Assembly (NCBI GenBank): GCA_016350165.1
Contig: CP066225.1
Span: forward strand, 3,224,001 to 3,288,000
Origin: Planctomycetota bacterium
Lineage (GTDB): Bacteria > Planctomycetota > Phycisphaerae > Phycisphaerales > Phycisphaeraceae
Reading direction: 5' to 3'
Length of the DNA stretch: 64,000 bases
The translations under genes and the position numbers were made by a program. Under the pieces are notes generated by a model. It had not been told where the DNA came from. It saw only the letters and a list, made by a program, of their open reading frames with translations, and did no database searches. Positions within the stretch are counted from its first letter, which is position 1. Each line of letters opens with the position of its first letter. Shown piece by piece: positions 35,389 through 44,991 of this stretch.

Positions 35389-36435
35389 ATGACTCGTATT
35401 TCTCGTCATGAACTCCGTGATACACCGGACGAAGAGCAAAAAACTTCAATAACAGTTGATACTGCAATAGAAATACCACATCGTCTTGAGTTTACACCAG
35501 GTCGCCGAACAATTGGTCCTGATGAAGAACTTACAATTCGTCATATTCTCGTTGATAAATACGAGTATGTAGACAATGAAGCATTCAATAGCAAACCAAG
35601 TGTTGCAGAGAAAAAAATCTTTGCAGACGCGCCGCCTATCGAATTGCCCGACACCAGTTGGTATCACCCGGTGATGGATAATTTTGTTAACGATAGTCGC
35701 GTTAATAAAAACGTAGGCACCGTTTTGCTCTCTGCCGAAGAAGAACGAATACTCTTTATACAATTTAACTACTGTCGATTTAGAGTTTGCAAAATTCGCG
35801 AAAAAATGCAGAAGCAAGCTAGCAAGCCAATTAAAACTGAAAAAGCAGTTGAAATACTTGAGTGGCATAATCGGGCCGAGGCTTATCGAGATCAGATCGC
35901 ACAAACGAACCTCGCACTAGTTCTCGCTATGGCCAAGCGTACACGTATGAGTGAAGTTGATTTTGCAGACCTCGTGTCCGAAGGCAACATGGCTTTGCTT
36001 CGCGCTGTCGATAAATTCGACGCTGCACGCGGTTTTAAGTTTTCAACTTATGCATGCCGTGCGATTCTTAAAGCTTTCTCACGTTCAGGTGTGAAGCTTT
36101 CTAAGTATCGCCAACTCTTTCCCACTGCGTTTGATCCAGCTCTTGAGCGTTCAAACTTCCAGGAAGAGAAGAACGCATCGCATGAGATGGATTGTGTAGA
36201 CGAAGTTCACAAAATTCTCGAAGATAATCGAGCTGAGCTTTCTGAAATCGAAATCGAAGTGATTAAGCATCGTTTCGGTATCGATAAGCAGCCAATTGAT
36301 AATGAAGAGCCCAAAGGTATGACTCTCGAGCAAGTCGGCAAAGTCATCGGCGTCACAAAAGAACGTGTGCGTCAGATCCAGAATAAAGCACTTGCAAAAA
36401 TACGCTCATCGCTGGAAACCGATTTCCTCGAGTAG
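35389..36435 (+). CDS. Sigma-70 family RNA polymerase sigma factor (non-ECF)
   Basis: Sigma factor of 348 residues. About 150 residues of lineage-specific N-terminal sequence precede region 2 (TNLALVLAMAKR, DLVSEGNMALLRAVDKFD, GFKFSTYACRAILKAF), which contacts the -10 element and core. Region 4.2 is MTLEQVGKVIGVTKERVRQI. Between them region 3 is much reduced. It is not the primary RpoD because the usual region 2.3/2.4 sequence (YATWWIRQA) reads STYACRAIL; an alternative sigma factor is likelier. GAGG stands seven bases before the ATG, and the leader is structured. Confidence 0.87.
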   Translation: MTRISRHELRDTPDEEQKTSITVDTAIEIPHRLEFTPGRRTIGPDEELTIRHILVDKYEYVDNEAFNSKPSVAEKKIFADAPPIELPDTSWYHPVMDNFVNDSRVNKNVGTVLLSAEEERILFIQFNYCRFRVCKIREKMQKQASKPIKTEKAVEILEWHNRAEAYRDQIAQTNLALVLAMAKRTRMSEVDFADLVSEGNMALLRAVDKFDAARGFKFSTYACRAILKAFSRSGVKLSKYRQLFPTAFDPALERSNFQEEKNASHEMDCVDEVHKILEDNRAELSEIEIEVIKHRFGIDKQPIDNEEPKGMTLEQVGKVIGVTKERVRQIQNKALAKIRSSLETDFLE

Positions 36436-36499
36436 CACGCATACAATCTTCAAACGCAAATAGCTCTTCTCCTTACAAAAACAGACAAGTTCTTCCCAA

Positions 36500-36528
36500 G
36501 GCCCGCAATTTCGCGGGTCTTTTTCTTT
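36500..36528 (+). terminator. Rho-independent terminator
   Basis: GGCCCGC/GCGGGTC stem with short AT loop, followed by TTTTTCTTT. Confidence 0.85.
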
Positions 36529-36531
36529 ATC

Positions 36532-36560
36532 TTCGTCACACATCCCCTCTCTGTTATAAT
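36532..36560 (+). promoter_or_regulatory. Candidate promoter of the deaminase gene
   Basis: TTCGTC, 17-base spacer, perfect TATAAT at 36555-36560; 45 bases before the ATG. Confidence 0.5.
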
Positions 36561-36605
36561 GCCTCTCATTAACCATACCAACGCACGATTTGAAAGAGGC
36601 GACTC

Positions 36606-37046
36606 ATGACCACCGAAGCAAGACCAGACTGGGACAGCTACTTCCTCGTACTCGCAAAGCAAGTTTCAAAACGCTCACCAGACCCCAGCACTAAGCATGG
36701 CTGCGTCATCGTCGATCAAGATAAACGCGTCGTCTCAACCGGTTACAACGGCCCCGTCTCCGGACTCCCCAACGAAATCGTTCCCCTCACACGTCCAGAA
36801 AAATACGACTGGTTCATTCACGCTGAAGATAACGCAGTCGCTTTCGCGCGTTGCAACCTCTCCGGCGCGACTGCCTACGTCACAGGCCTTCCTTGTGCAC
36901 CATGTTTTCGTCGTCTGCTTCAGGTCGGTGTCTCACGTATCGTTTATGGCGGTGTCCAATCCGCTTGTATCAGCGACAAGGAAACCGATGCCTGCATGAC
37001 CATGGCCAAGCTCAAGGACGTCGAAGTCGTCTGCGTCGAAAGCTGA
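36606..37046 (+). CDS. Deoxycytidylate (dCMP) deaminase family protein
   Basis: Zinc deaminase of 146 residues, probably making dUMP for thymidylate synthesis. Zinc site: HAED (His plus proton-shuttle Glu) and PCAPC (PCxxC). The opening DWDSYFLVLAKQVSKRSPDP and GYNGPVSGLPN match ComEB/dCMP deaminases rather than cytidine or tRNA deaminases. GAGG is six bases before the ATG and a clean promoter lies upstream, so it seems to be its own unit. Confidence 0.88.
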   Translation: MTTEARPDWDSYFLVLAKQVSKRSPDPSTKHGCVIVDQDKRVVSTGYNGPVSGLPNEIVPLTRPEKYDWFIHAEDNAVAFARCNLSGATAYVTGLPCAPCFRRLLQVGVSRIVYGGVQSACISDKETDACMTMAKLKDVEVVCVES

Positions 37047-37217
37047 TCTTTCATCCAAGACCAATAACCATTGATATCCCCTCAGGTCTCACCTGAATGC
37101 TATCCATATGCCCAATTTACATACTGGCTTTCCGTAAATTCACCATTTCCCACTAACGCAACATCCTGTAATCGACGAGCTTAAACATAGACGTTTCATT
37201 TATCAGGGGATTTGCGC

Positions 37218-37685
37218 GTGAGCATACGTTTCTCTCATGTAACTTTAATCACCAACGATTGGCGTAGGCTCTCCCAGTTCTACATCAACGCGCTTGATTG
37301 TGAAGCTTTCTATCCTGAAATCAATCACTCAGGCTCATGGGTTGATAAATCCACCGGCGTCAAGAGCGCTCGTATCCGAGGCGTCAATCTCAGACTCCCC
37401 GGCTTTGAAAGTGGTAAAGATGGTGGACCCTTCCTCGAAATTCTTCAATACACACCAACAAAAAAGGGTGGTAAAGATTGCATCAACTGCGCAGGATCGG
37501 GGCAGGTCGCTTTTGAAGTAGATGATGTAAAGCAAACAGCAGAACGTGTGATTAAATCAGGTGCCAAACCTATTGGCGAATACGAAAACGTCTTTATCCC
37601 CGGCATTGGTACCGTTCGCTTTCAATTCTTCAGAGATCCCGACGACAACATTCTTCAATTACTCAAGTGGGATCGTCTCAAATAA
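37218..37685 (+). CDS. VOC-superfamily (glyoxalase/dioxygenase fold) protein
   Basis: Metal-dependent fold of 155 residues made of paired beta-alpha-beta modules: FSHVTLITNDWRRLSQFY, GPFLEILQY, VAFEVDDVKQTAERVIKSG and FFRDPDDNILQLLKW. Reaction unknown; members include glyoxalase I, dioxygenases and antibiotic-binding proteins. The start is GTG 37218 because AGGGG stands seven bases upstream; TTG 37212 is rejected. It converges with the chemotaxis gene without a clear terminator. Confidence 0.85.
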   Translation: MSIRFSHVTLITNDWRRLSQFYINALDCEAFYPEINHSGSWVDKSTGVKSARIRGVNLRLPGFESGKDGGPFLEILQYTPTKKGGKDCINCAGSGQVAFEVDDVKQTAERVIKSGAKPIGEYENVFIPGIGTVRFQFFRDPDDNILQLLKWDRLK

Positions 37686-37742
37686 AAACAGCACAGATGA
37701 ACGACTCTCTGTACTGTTTACGGATTCATTTTGTAATTACAA

Positions 37743-37770
37743 TTAAATCTTAAATCTTAAATCTTAAATC
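37743..37770. repeat. Four tandem TTAAATC heptamers at the 3' end of the chemotaxis gene
   Basis: Exactly four perfect units; the minus-strand stop codon lies inside. Change of copy number would alter only the last few residues. Confidence 0.75.
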
Positions 37771-39778
37771 GTGAGACCATCTCCATTAGATGCTGACTCT
37801 TTTGTGAAAGCTCCATCGCTGACTCCGCTGACTGTCTTGCACCTTCACCTGTTTGATTGGCAATCACTGTAATCTGCTGAACATTCTCGCCAATTGCAAG
37901 TGCTGCTCCCGATTGTTCTTCAGCAGCAGAAGCGATGTTTTGGACAAGTCCTGTTACATCACTGGAAGACTGAACAATCTCATCTAGCGAATTGCCAGCT
38001 GCCGATGCCATTTCCACACCTTGCTTTACAGAACTTGTACCTTCACTCATTCTCGAAACAGCTTCACGCGTATCCTTCTGAACTAACAGAATCGAATCTT
38101 CAATCTGTTCAGTAGCAGTTGTTGTACGGTCTGCCAGTTTTCTCACTTCGTCCGCAACCACTGCAAATCCTCTACCATGTTCACCTGCACGTGCCGCTTC
38201 AATTGCAGCATTTAATGCAAGCAAATTCGTTTGATCTGCAATGTCATTGATCACCTGAATGATTTCGCCGATCTGATCAGCACGGTCACCCAATTGTTCA
38301 ATTGCCTGTCCTGTGTTGTTTACAATCTCATCTATTCGATTGATAGAACTGATCGTGCCATCAACAACTTCTTTACCTTCACCGGCTTTCTCGCCGGAAT
38401 TGATTGCATTCAATGCCGCTTCCTGTGATTGGTTGGCGACTTCCTGAACTGATGCGGACATTTCTTCAATACCCGCAGAAACTTGTTGTGTTTGCTGCTT
38501 TTGTTCTTCTAAACCTTGCGAGATTTCCTCAGCCGATGCAGCAACTTGCGATGCAACCGTTGCAACATTTTGTGAAGCGGTCTTGCATTCAGAAATAATT
38601 CCCTGGATATTTTCAATAAATTCATTAACCCCTGTGCATAACTTCCCAATCTCGTCCTCCGACTCAATCGGCAACCTCTGAGTTAAATCGCCATCACCAT
38701 TCGCAATCCCTTCTACCGCACTAGTCACTCTCATAATGCCGCGACTGATCTTGCGTCCGAGCCATGCGCAAACGATCACACAAATCCCCAAAATACTCAG
38801 CGTAATGATGATCGCTTCATTCTGAAGTTGTACCGAAGCAGCACGCAGTTCATCAACATCAAATCCCGTACCAATCACCCAGTCATAAGGCTCGTAATGC
38901 TTAAAAGCGACCATCTTTCTTTGCCCATCGTATTCATACTCAACCACACCTTCCTTCTCGCTCAACATTGCCTTCCCAAATTCAGTTTCAGCAACATTTT
39001 TCCCCTCAGCCGTTGGATGAATCACAGCCGTACCGACTTTATCAATACAGAATGCATACCCTGATTCACCGATCTGCATATCCAGTACACTTGCACGAAG
39101 CGTATTAAACTGATCATAAGGCACACCAACATATAACACGCCAACAATCTCCCCGCTCCCATCTTTCATCGGCATATATGCTGTCTCATAACGTTTACCT
39201 TGAATCACATTCGATCCAAAATATGTCTCACCTTTCATCACATGTTTATAGACAGGCGAGGCTGATTTCAATGTCGTTCCAACTGCGCGACTACCATCTG
39301 CTTTCATCACATTCGTCGTTACACGCAGCCACTTTTCAGGCAACACCTGAAACACCGTGCACGTTGAACCAGTCTGAGCAAGCACATCATCCACCAGCCG
39401 ATAGTCACCTGTAATCAGTTGATCCCCTATCTTCATTACAGGCACTTTAAAGTCACCAACAGCAACCTTATCAACACTAAACTTAAGTTCCTTACTCCAC
39501 GCTTCACGATGTCCCGCTTCCACTGCCATCACATTCTGTGCAACACTTAAATCCGACTTCAGCTTCGATGCAATCATTTCCTTTTGCATCTCACAAAGCG
39601 AATAGATCATCTCCGTTACTTCTTGTGCACTATCAACCCCCTTGGTATTCAGCGAAGTCGTCGCGCGACTTACTGCCAACCATGACAACAACCCCATCGA
39701 AACAGTAATCATCAAACCAACGATCACCGTAATGCGCATCCCGATCCCCATCTTCATCATTGAGCGTAGTTTTGACAT
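37757..39778 (-). CDS. Methyl-accepting chemotaxis protein with Cache sensor domain
   Basis: Receptor of 673 residues that senses an external ligand and signals to CheA. The order is membrane helix ([19 protein letters not shown]), periplasmic Cache-type domain ([42 protein letters not shown]), second helix ([18 protein letters not shown]), HAMP ([18 protein letters not shown]) and signalling domain with the hairpin tip [20 protein letters not shown]. Ligand unknown. The start is ATG 39778, with GGAGG eight bases before; ATG 39799 lacks this. No che genes adjoin it. Confidence 0.95.
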   Translation of the reverse strand: MSKLRSMMKMGIGMRITVIVGLMITVSMGLLSWLAVSRATTSLNTKGVDSAQEVTEMIYSLCEMQKEMIASKLKSDLSVAQNVMAVEAGHREAWSKELKFSVDKVAVGDFKVPVMKIGDQLITGDYRLVDDVLAQTGSTCTVFQVLPEKWLRVTTNVMKADGSRAVGTTLKSASPVYKHVMKGETYFGSNVIQGKRYETAYMPMKDGSGEIVGVLYVGVPYDQFNTLRASVLDMQIGESGYAFCIDKVGTAVIHPTAEGKNVAETEFGKAMLSEKEGVVEYEYDGQRKMVAFKHYEPYDWVIGTGFDVDELRAASVQLQNEAIIITLSILGICVIVCAWLGRKISRGIMRVTSAVEGIANGDGDLTQRLPIESEDEIGKLCTGVNEFIENIQGIISECKTASQNVATVASQVAASAEEISQGLEEQKQQTQQVSAGIEEMSASVQEVANQSQEAALNAINSGEKAGEGKEVVDGTISSINRIDEIVNNTGQAIEQLGDRADQIGEIIQVINDIADQTNLLALNAAIEAARAGEHGRGFAVVADEVRKLADRTTTATEQIEDSILLVQKDTREAVSRMSEGTSSVKQGVEMASAAGNSLDEIVQSSSDVTGLVQNIASAAEEQSGAALAIGENVQQITVIANQTGEGARQSAESAMELSQKSQHLMEMVSRFKI

Positions 39779-40178
39779 GTTCTTAGCCTCCAGAATCATT
39801 AACGCTTTTTGAAAGGATCAACCTGGCTTCCTCACCAGAGTTTTGCTGCAGTGAATCATCGATGTGTATGCCCACGGACCGAACAGACTCAGTTACACAC
39901 CGCTGATCCATCGCAGTATTCTTCACTTTTCAGCAAGCCCTCTTCGCTTCAATAGAACCTGCCCAGTACTTAATCGACGCAAGACTATCGCGACTTTAGG
40001 GTATACCCTAATAACCCATTATCACGTCCGATCACCTTTTCTCAGTATTCAGTTTCCCCTCACTTGCGGAATCAATTGAGATTGGTTTATCATTTACTCC
40101 TTCGGAATTATCATTCACAGCCGCCTGTGCTCTCGTTTCTTCCAACGAGCTCGCGGCTTTTTTATTTGGAGACACAAC
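39779..40178. other. Intergenic region with terminator-like leader
   Basis: Divergent promoters of the chemotaxis and NifX-like genes. The downstream end is a terminator hairpin (40119-40163). Nothing else recognised. Confidence 0.5.
40119..40163 (+). promoter_or_regulatory. Terminator hairpin in the leader of the NifX-like gene (candidate attenuator)
   Basis: AGCCGC/GCGGCT outer stem, CTCGTT/AACGAG inner stem, then six T. It ends five bases before the GGAG ribosome site. No plus-strand gene lies upstream for it to terminate, so it should act on this gene's own transcript. Confidence 0.6.
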
Positions 40179-40556
40179 ATGCGCATCGCTGTACCACTCA
40201 AAAACGGCATCTTCTCACGTCACTTCGGCAAGTCCGACGCTGTCGCCATCTTCGACGTCAACGTCGAAACCAAACGCGTTACCTGCCAGGAAATTCAATC
40301 TCGCAACTGTGATGGCTGCCAAGGTCTCCCCAACTGGTTCGCAGAACTCAACATCAACCGCGTTCTCGTTGCAGGCCTAGGTCAAGGCGCACTCAACGGC
40401 CTCCTCGCTCGCAATATCGATGTCTCATCCGCACCACGTCACGATAACCCCAACGATGTCATCAACGCATACCTCGCTGACCCAACTCCCAAGCAACCCA
40501 AAGTATGTGCAGGCCACTCCCACGGTCATGGCCACGATCATTCCTGCCAACACTAA
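40179..40556 (+). CDS. NifX/NafY-family Fe-Mo-cofactor-type protein with His-rich tail
   Basis: Small protein of 125 residues with the dinitrogenase iron-molybdenum cofactor fold: MRIAVPLKNGIFSRHFGKSD at the start, the central CDGCQGLPNWF and VLVAGLGQGALNGLL. Solo family members bind metal clusters or metal cofactors and are not tied to nitrogen fixation. The last residues, CAGHSHGHGHDHSC, are a likely metal-binding tail. GGAG is seven bases before the ATG, and a terminator-like hairpin sits just upstream. The thioesterase gene follows by 47 bases. Confidence 0.88.
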   Translation: MRIAVPLKNGIFSRHFGKSDAVAIFDVNVETKRVTCQEIQSRNCDGCQGLPNWFAELNINRVLVAGLGQGALNGLLARNIDVSSAPRHDNPNDVINAYLADPTPKQPKVCAGHSHGHGHDHSCQH

Positions 40557-40603
40557 TTCACTCACACACTCGCCTCCCGCCTTCATCAATTGAGGAGCAT
40601 CAC

Positions 40604-41050
40604 ATGCCAACCTGTTCACCCTCATCATCACACCCCACACAGCAGAACACACTGCGAGATCAACTCCACGATCAATGCGTCATCTGCAGCCAAGCCAACC
40701 CTCACTCTCTACGCATGAGATGTACCCTCAATCCCGATGGCTCCGTCACCGGCAATTTCTCACCTAAGCCTCATTTAAAAGGCTATTCCAACCAACTTCA
40801 TGGCGGCATCCTCACAGCCCTCCTTGATTCCGCCATGGCTCAATGCCTGCTCCTTAACAACATTCACGCAGTCACCGCGACCCTCGACGTACGCTTTCGG
40901 CATCCAGCCCCACTCACCGGCACATATTCCGTCACCGCCCAATGTGATGAGCATCGTCGAACCATTCACCGCATGTCCGCAAAAATCATCGCCGAAGGCA
41001 TCACCATCGTTACCGCTAAATCGCAATTTGTGGATGTAGCAGAAAAATAA
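40604..41050 (+). CDS. Hotdog-fold thioesterase (PaaI-like)
   Basis: Acyl-CoA thioesterase-type protein of 148 residues. The hotdog core shows LKGYSNQLHGGILTALLDSA, with the HGG(I/V)..LLD(S/E) helix typical of PaaI-like enzymes, and VTATLDVRFRHPAPLTG. A short Cys-containing segment (QCVICSQANP) precedes it, as in a subgroup with possible metal binding. ATG 40604 is chosen since GAGGAG stands six bases before. Same strand as the NifX-like gene, so probably co-transcribed. Substrate unknown. Confidence 0.85.
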   Translation: MPTCSPSSSHPTQQNTLRDQLHDQCVICSQANPHSLRMRCTLNPDGSVTGNFSPKPHLKGYSNQLHGGILTALLDSAMAQCLLLNNIHAVTATLDVRFRHPAPLTGTYSVTAQCDEHRRTIHRMSAKIIAEGITIVTAKSQFVDVAEK

Positions 41051-41361
41051 TCCAATTTCTGTTTTATCAGTGAAACAATCGCTACTCAGGTTCGTCTCTA
41101 TTACAAACACTCAGTTACGCACGGCAAAATACGCGAACTCGCATCACCACATCAAAAACTTACACACACAATGATCCCTATGGGACGGGTTTTCCGGGGC
41201 CGCCCCATAGGGCTTGTTGTATTAACACCCTGCAAACAATCCCTGCACAAAAACTGACTTTTAGTGCATTCATTGCAACTAAACACGCTCAAAATCCCAC
41301 ATATGCATGACTCACGCGTTTAAAGATTAACACAGTCATCAACAGGAGTTATGATGGTCTC
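41051..41361. other. Intergenic region with strong hairpin
   Basis: Contains the hairpin at 41176-41212 and the promoter region of the ABC-2 permease. No gene. Confidence 0.5.
41176..41212 (+). terminator. Long GC-rich hairpin, possible terminator
   Basis: Stem CCCTATGGGaCGG/CCGcCCCATAGGG with one mismatch and eleven-base loop. No T run follows, so terminator activity is uncertain. Confidence 0.45.
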
Positions 41362-43260
41362 ATGCAAGTACTGACACACTGGCTCTGGCGTTTACTTCCG
41401 GGAAATCCGATGGTCGTTCGGATTGTCCAAGGCGGGTCTGTTCGTATGCGTGACCTTTGGCTCAGAATGGGCTACTTAGGTGCACTCATACTCCTCGTTT
41501 TCATCGGTCTCATGGCCGGCGAAGGCATGGGCACCAATGTCTCCATGTCTGACCTCGCAAAAGCAGGCACAAAAGTCTTTGCCGTCATCGCTTATGGCCA
41601 GGTCATCCTCGTCTGCCTGCTCGCTCCCCTCTTCATGGCCTCCGCTATCTCGCAAGAGCAATCCGCTAAAACTTACGACATCCTTCTCACCACACCACTT
41701 ACCAACATGCAGATTGTCCTCGGCAATCTCTTCGGACGACTCTTCTTCATCCTTTCACTACTCGCATCAGGCCTCCCACTCTTCGCAGTCCTCCTCATCT
41801 TCGGCGGCGTCCGTTCCTCATCCGTCTTCATCGCCTTCGCTGTCGCTGCTTCAACTGCAATTTTCGTCGGCGCTATCGCCGTCTTTATGTCCGTCATGCG
41901 TGTCGGTGGTCGCAAAGCTGTCTTCGCTTTCGTCATCTCCATCGCCGCATACCTGCTCGCCGCTTACCTCATCGACCTCATCATCATCCGCAAATTCTTC
42001 CCTGCAGGCGGCGGCGCATTCTTCACAACATTACTCACACCTTTCCATCCACTACTCGTCCTCGAAGCCTCCATCAGCTCATCCGTTTACCAGATCCGCT
42101 CTGAAGACGCGATTTCTCAATACTCCTTCATCACTCGCTATCTTCTCGCACAACCACTTCACGCATACCTATTCATTACCTCATTCATCAGCCTCGCACT
42201 CATCACATGGTGTGCCATCGTTCTTCGTAACGTTGGCCGTGGCTCCTCCAAAATCGTTCTCTACTTAAAAGAAAAACTTCGCATGAGGCCCGAAGGCGAA
42301 CGTCGTCGTAAGCCTCGTAATGTCACGGGTCGCAACCCAATCGCATGGCGTGAATCACACACACGCGGCAACGCTTTCAATGCCGTCGTCTCACGTTACG
42401 GCTTCGTCATCCTCGGCCTACTCTTAGCCATCGGTTGGCTCGGCTCATACCACTTCGGCAAACTACCAACACTCGCAGGCATGGCGCCGCAAGAATTCTT
42501 CCTCAATGGCCTTTACGTCATCCTCCTCATGGAAGTCGTCGTCATCACGCTCGTCGCAATCTACATGTCCGCTGGTTGCGTCTCCAAAGAACGTGAAGAT
42601 GGTACACTCGACCTTCTCCTCACCACACCAATGACCCAAAAACAATACGTATGGGGCAAACTACGTGGCCTCGTTCGCTTCCTCGCCATCCTCATCTCTG
42701 TTCCAGTCCTCACCGTCGCCATCATCTCAGCATACTCAATCCTCGGTGATGTCTTTGGCTGGGCAACCGCTTCCTATATACACAACTCGCGACAAACAAA
42801 CACCGCTGCAATGCGTACCAACGAAGCACTCCTCATGCTTCCCGAAGCAGCACTCATCTTCACACTCGTACTCGTCCCATTCGTCGCACTCTGCATCGCT
42901 GCCGGCATGTCATGGTCACTCAAATCAAAAGGTGTCCTCGGTGCCGTCATCCCATCCGTCATCATCATCGGCCTCATCTCACTCGTCCTCGGTTTCTGTG
43001 GCTTCAACATGGCCATGAGCACACCCGTCATCTTCGGTGCAACCGTTAACTCATTCTCTCCCACAACCTCAATCCTCATGATTATCAACCCATGGGATTA
43101 CGTACAAGGCTTCCCCGCTGCACCCGGCTTCTCACGGGGCTTCATGATCTTCTCCGCAAGCATCGCCGCTGCAGGATACTTCCTCGTCGTTGTCGCAATG
43201 CTCAACGCAATGGTCAAGAACTTCGACCAAACCGTCCGCAAACTCTCCGGCACCGGCTAA
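41362..43260 (+). CDS. ABC-2-type transporter permease, duplicated
   Basis: Membrane protein of 632 residues with about twelve helices in two halves. Each half has the conserved segment after its second helix: EQSAKTYDILLTTPLTNMQI and then KEREDGTLDLLLTTPMTQKQ, showing an internal duplication. Such proteins pair with an ATPase to export lipids, polysaccharide or drugs, or as NatB/GldF-like units. No ATPase gene adjoins it. AGGAG lies 13 bases before ATG 41362, the only in-frame ATG there. Confidence 0.87.
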   Translation: MQVLTHWLWRLLPGNPMVVRIVQGGSVRMRDLWLRMGYLGALILLVFIGLMAGEGMGTNVSMSDLAKAGTKVFAVIAYGQVILVCLLAPLFMASAISQEQSAKTYDILLTTPLTNMQIVLGNLFGRLFFILSLLASGLPLFAVLLIFGGVRSSSVFIAFAVAASTAIFVGAIAVFMSVMRVGGRKAVFAFVISIAAYLLAAYLIDLIIIRKFFPAGGGAFFTTLLTPFHPLLVLEASISSSVYQIRSEDAISQYSFITRYLLAQPLHAYLFITSFISLALITWCAIVLRNVGRGSSKIVLYLKEKLRMRPEGERRRKPRNVTGRNPIAWRESHTRGNAFNAVVSRYGFVILGLLLAIGWLGSYHFGKLPTLAGMAPQEFFLNGLYVILLMEVVVITLVAIYMSAGCVSKEREDGTLDLLLTTPMTQKQYVWGKLRGLVRFLAILISVPVLTVAIISAYSILGDVFGWATASYIHNSRQTNTAAMRTNEALLMLPEAALIFTLVLVPFVALCIAAGMSWSLKSKGVLGAVIPSVIIIGLISLVLGFCGFNMAMSTPVIFGATVNSFSPTTSILMIINPWDYVQGFPAAPGFSRGFMIFSASIAAAGYFLVVVAMLNAMVKNFDQTVRKLSGTG

Positions 43261-43287
43261 GCCAAAATGACATAACAATACAAAATA

Positions 43288-43318
43288 AAAAAGCGCTGAT
43301 ATTCAATCAACGCTTTTT
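43288..43318 (+). terminator. Bidirectional terminator
   Basis: Stem AAAAAGCG/CGCTTTTT extended by TGAT/ATCA, between converging genes. Confidence 0.82.
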
Positions 43319-43342
43319 CTTCTTAATTTTTCAACCAGTTAT

Positions 43343-44872
43343 CTATTCACTGGTCTTGTCTTCTTCATCTTCTTGATGCAACTCATCCATCGCGACACGA
43401 TTCATATAACCATCCTGCCGTTTCTTCAGAAACGCCAAATACCGTTTGGTCTCCTCAGGCCAAAACGCCTTGAAGATCCCTCTAAATTCAGCATCCTTTG
43501 CAGTCACATACACCCCATCATCTAACACCATCGCTTTATAATCACCAAGCACTTCGTGTGCACTGAATCCCAATTCATCCGAACCATTCTCCCAAACTGA
43601 ATACACCACAAACCCATTTTCATGCACGCGATACTTCAATTCATCATGCGCCAAACTAAACCCATCCTTCGGCACCTCATCCAAATACTTCGGCACCAGT
43701 TCACTCAACTGCTCAGGATACTTTCCTTTAGCCAACCAATATCGTTCCGCAGCAATCGCAATCGTCGTCAACTCCAACTTCACTTGCATTTGATTAAATG
43801 TCTTCGCTGCCGAAACCAATGCCGGCGCTGCAGTACCGCTGACCGTGTACTTCGTAGGCACTCTCCGCCATCCCTTTTCAATCCCCTGTAAATCCATCAC
43901 ACCCTTTTCAAGTTCTTCAATCATCTCACCATACAACTTTAACCCAAACGCAACATCCGCCTTCGCCTGTGGCAACTTCGATGCAAACCCCTCAGTCATC
44001 GAGTGAATCAACATAACACGCTCATTCGCAAACGCCTCCGCCACCGCCTTCGCATCAACCCCCTTCTTCAACTCCTCAATCAATGCATGAAGTTTTTGCA
44101 GTTGCGCATCATCATAAATATGAGCATTTAATCCCCACTCAATATCTTTATCAATCCTCGCCGTCATCCCAATCGCCACCAACTGCGCGATCAGCACCGG
44201 CTCCTTACTCACACTCTCAGTCAACCGCTTCATCCCTTCAAGCGTTCGAATTGCCTCATCGGCATTCCCCTCTTCAATCATTAACCAATGCCGTAACGCC
44301 AACACCTTACCCCATCGTCGCACATCACCCAAGTGCTCCATATGCCCCTCATTCAGCATTGCCATTTGATCCCCATACGTAAACGGCCACCGCGCCCCAT
44401 CAATACTCGTCGCACCAATCAACCCCGCCGTAGCAAAACCCTGGATTTTCAGATATTTTCGCACATTATTCAACATCGCATCTGGCACATCCTCCCACTC
44501 TGCAATAGCAAAACCCATAACTGGCAAGAACATCTCCATAACACCGTGTGCTTCTATTTTTTGATTCGTCTTTTCCATTGCATCGAAAATTGTTTGATAT
44601 AACTCAGCCGCATTTCTCCCCTCAGGTTCCGCATACTGCGCATTCAATTCCTCGACAGTTACCGGATACCCCGCCGCTCTAATCTTCGAATAGTGTCCAT
44701 CCAACACACTGCTCAACCCATAAGACCAAAGCCCATACGATAACCCCGCACCAACAATCACTAAACCCACCGTGCCAATCACAAGCCGTTTAACTTTCTT
44801 TCGCTTCTTACCCTGACCTTTGCCTGATGATTCACTTTGTTTTTCAATCACTTCGATTTGCTGTTCTGACAT
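43343..44872 (-). CDS. Membrane-anchored protein of unknown function
   Basis: Protein of 509 residues. A basic stretch (KKRKKVKRL) and one membrane helix (VIGTVGLVIVGAGLSYGL) lead into a long helical ectodomain. Near residue 385 it has AAERYWLAKGKYPEQLSELV and KYLDEVPKDGFS...FVVYSVWENGSDELG, a pattern repeated in many planctomycete exported proteins and recalling pseudopilin-like tails; its role is not known. ATG 44872 is preferred to the upstream in-frame start at 44905. It shares strand with the RnfD-like gene. Confidence 0.75.
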   Translation of the reverse strand: MSEQQIEVIEKQSESSGKGQGKKRKKVKRLVIGTVGLVIVGAGLSYGLWSYGLSSVLDGHYSKIRAAGYPVTVEELNAQYAEPEGRNAAELYQTIFDAMEKTNQKIEAHGVMEMFLPVMGFAIAEWEDVPDAMLNNVRKYLKIQGFATAGLIGATSIDGARWPFTYGDQMAMLNEGHMEHLGDVRRWGKVLALRHWLMIEEGNADEAIRTLEGMKRLTESVSKEPVLIAQLVAIGMTARIDKDIEWGLNAHIYDDAQLQKLHALIEELKKGVDAKAVAEAFANERVMLIHSMTEGFASKLPQAKADVAFGLKLYGEMIEELEKGVMDLQGIEKGWRRVPTKYTVSGTAAPALVSAAKTFNQMQVKLELTTIAIAAERYWLAKGKYPEQLSELVPKYLDEVPKDGFSLAHDELKYRVHENGFVVYSVWENGSDELGFSAHEVLGDYKAMVLDDGVYVTAKDAEFRGIFKAFWPEETKRYLAFLKKRQDGYMNRVAMDELHQEDEEDKTSE

Positions 44873-44991
44873 GATCTTACTTTCATCTATCCAAAGGAAA
44901 TCCACCAGCCCTACAATCAGTAGTCATCATATGAAATCAACACAACCAATATTGCATCTCTCTTCTCTAATATCCCCAACTCTGCATCATC

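Noticed and set aside
40179-40556. Nitrogen-fixation gene
   Set aside because: Stand-alone NifX/NafY-fold proteins are common in bacteria without nitrogenase and no nif gene is nearby.
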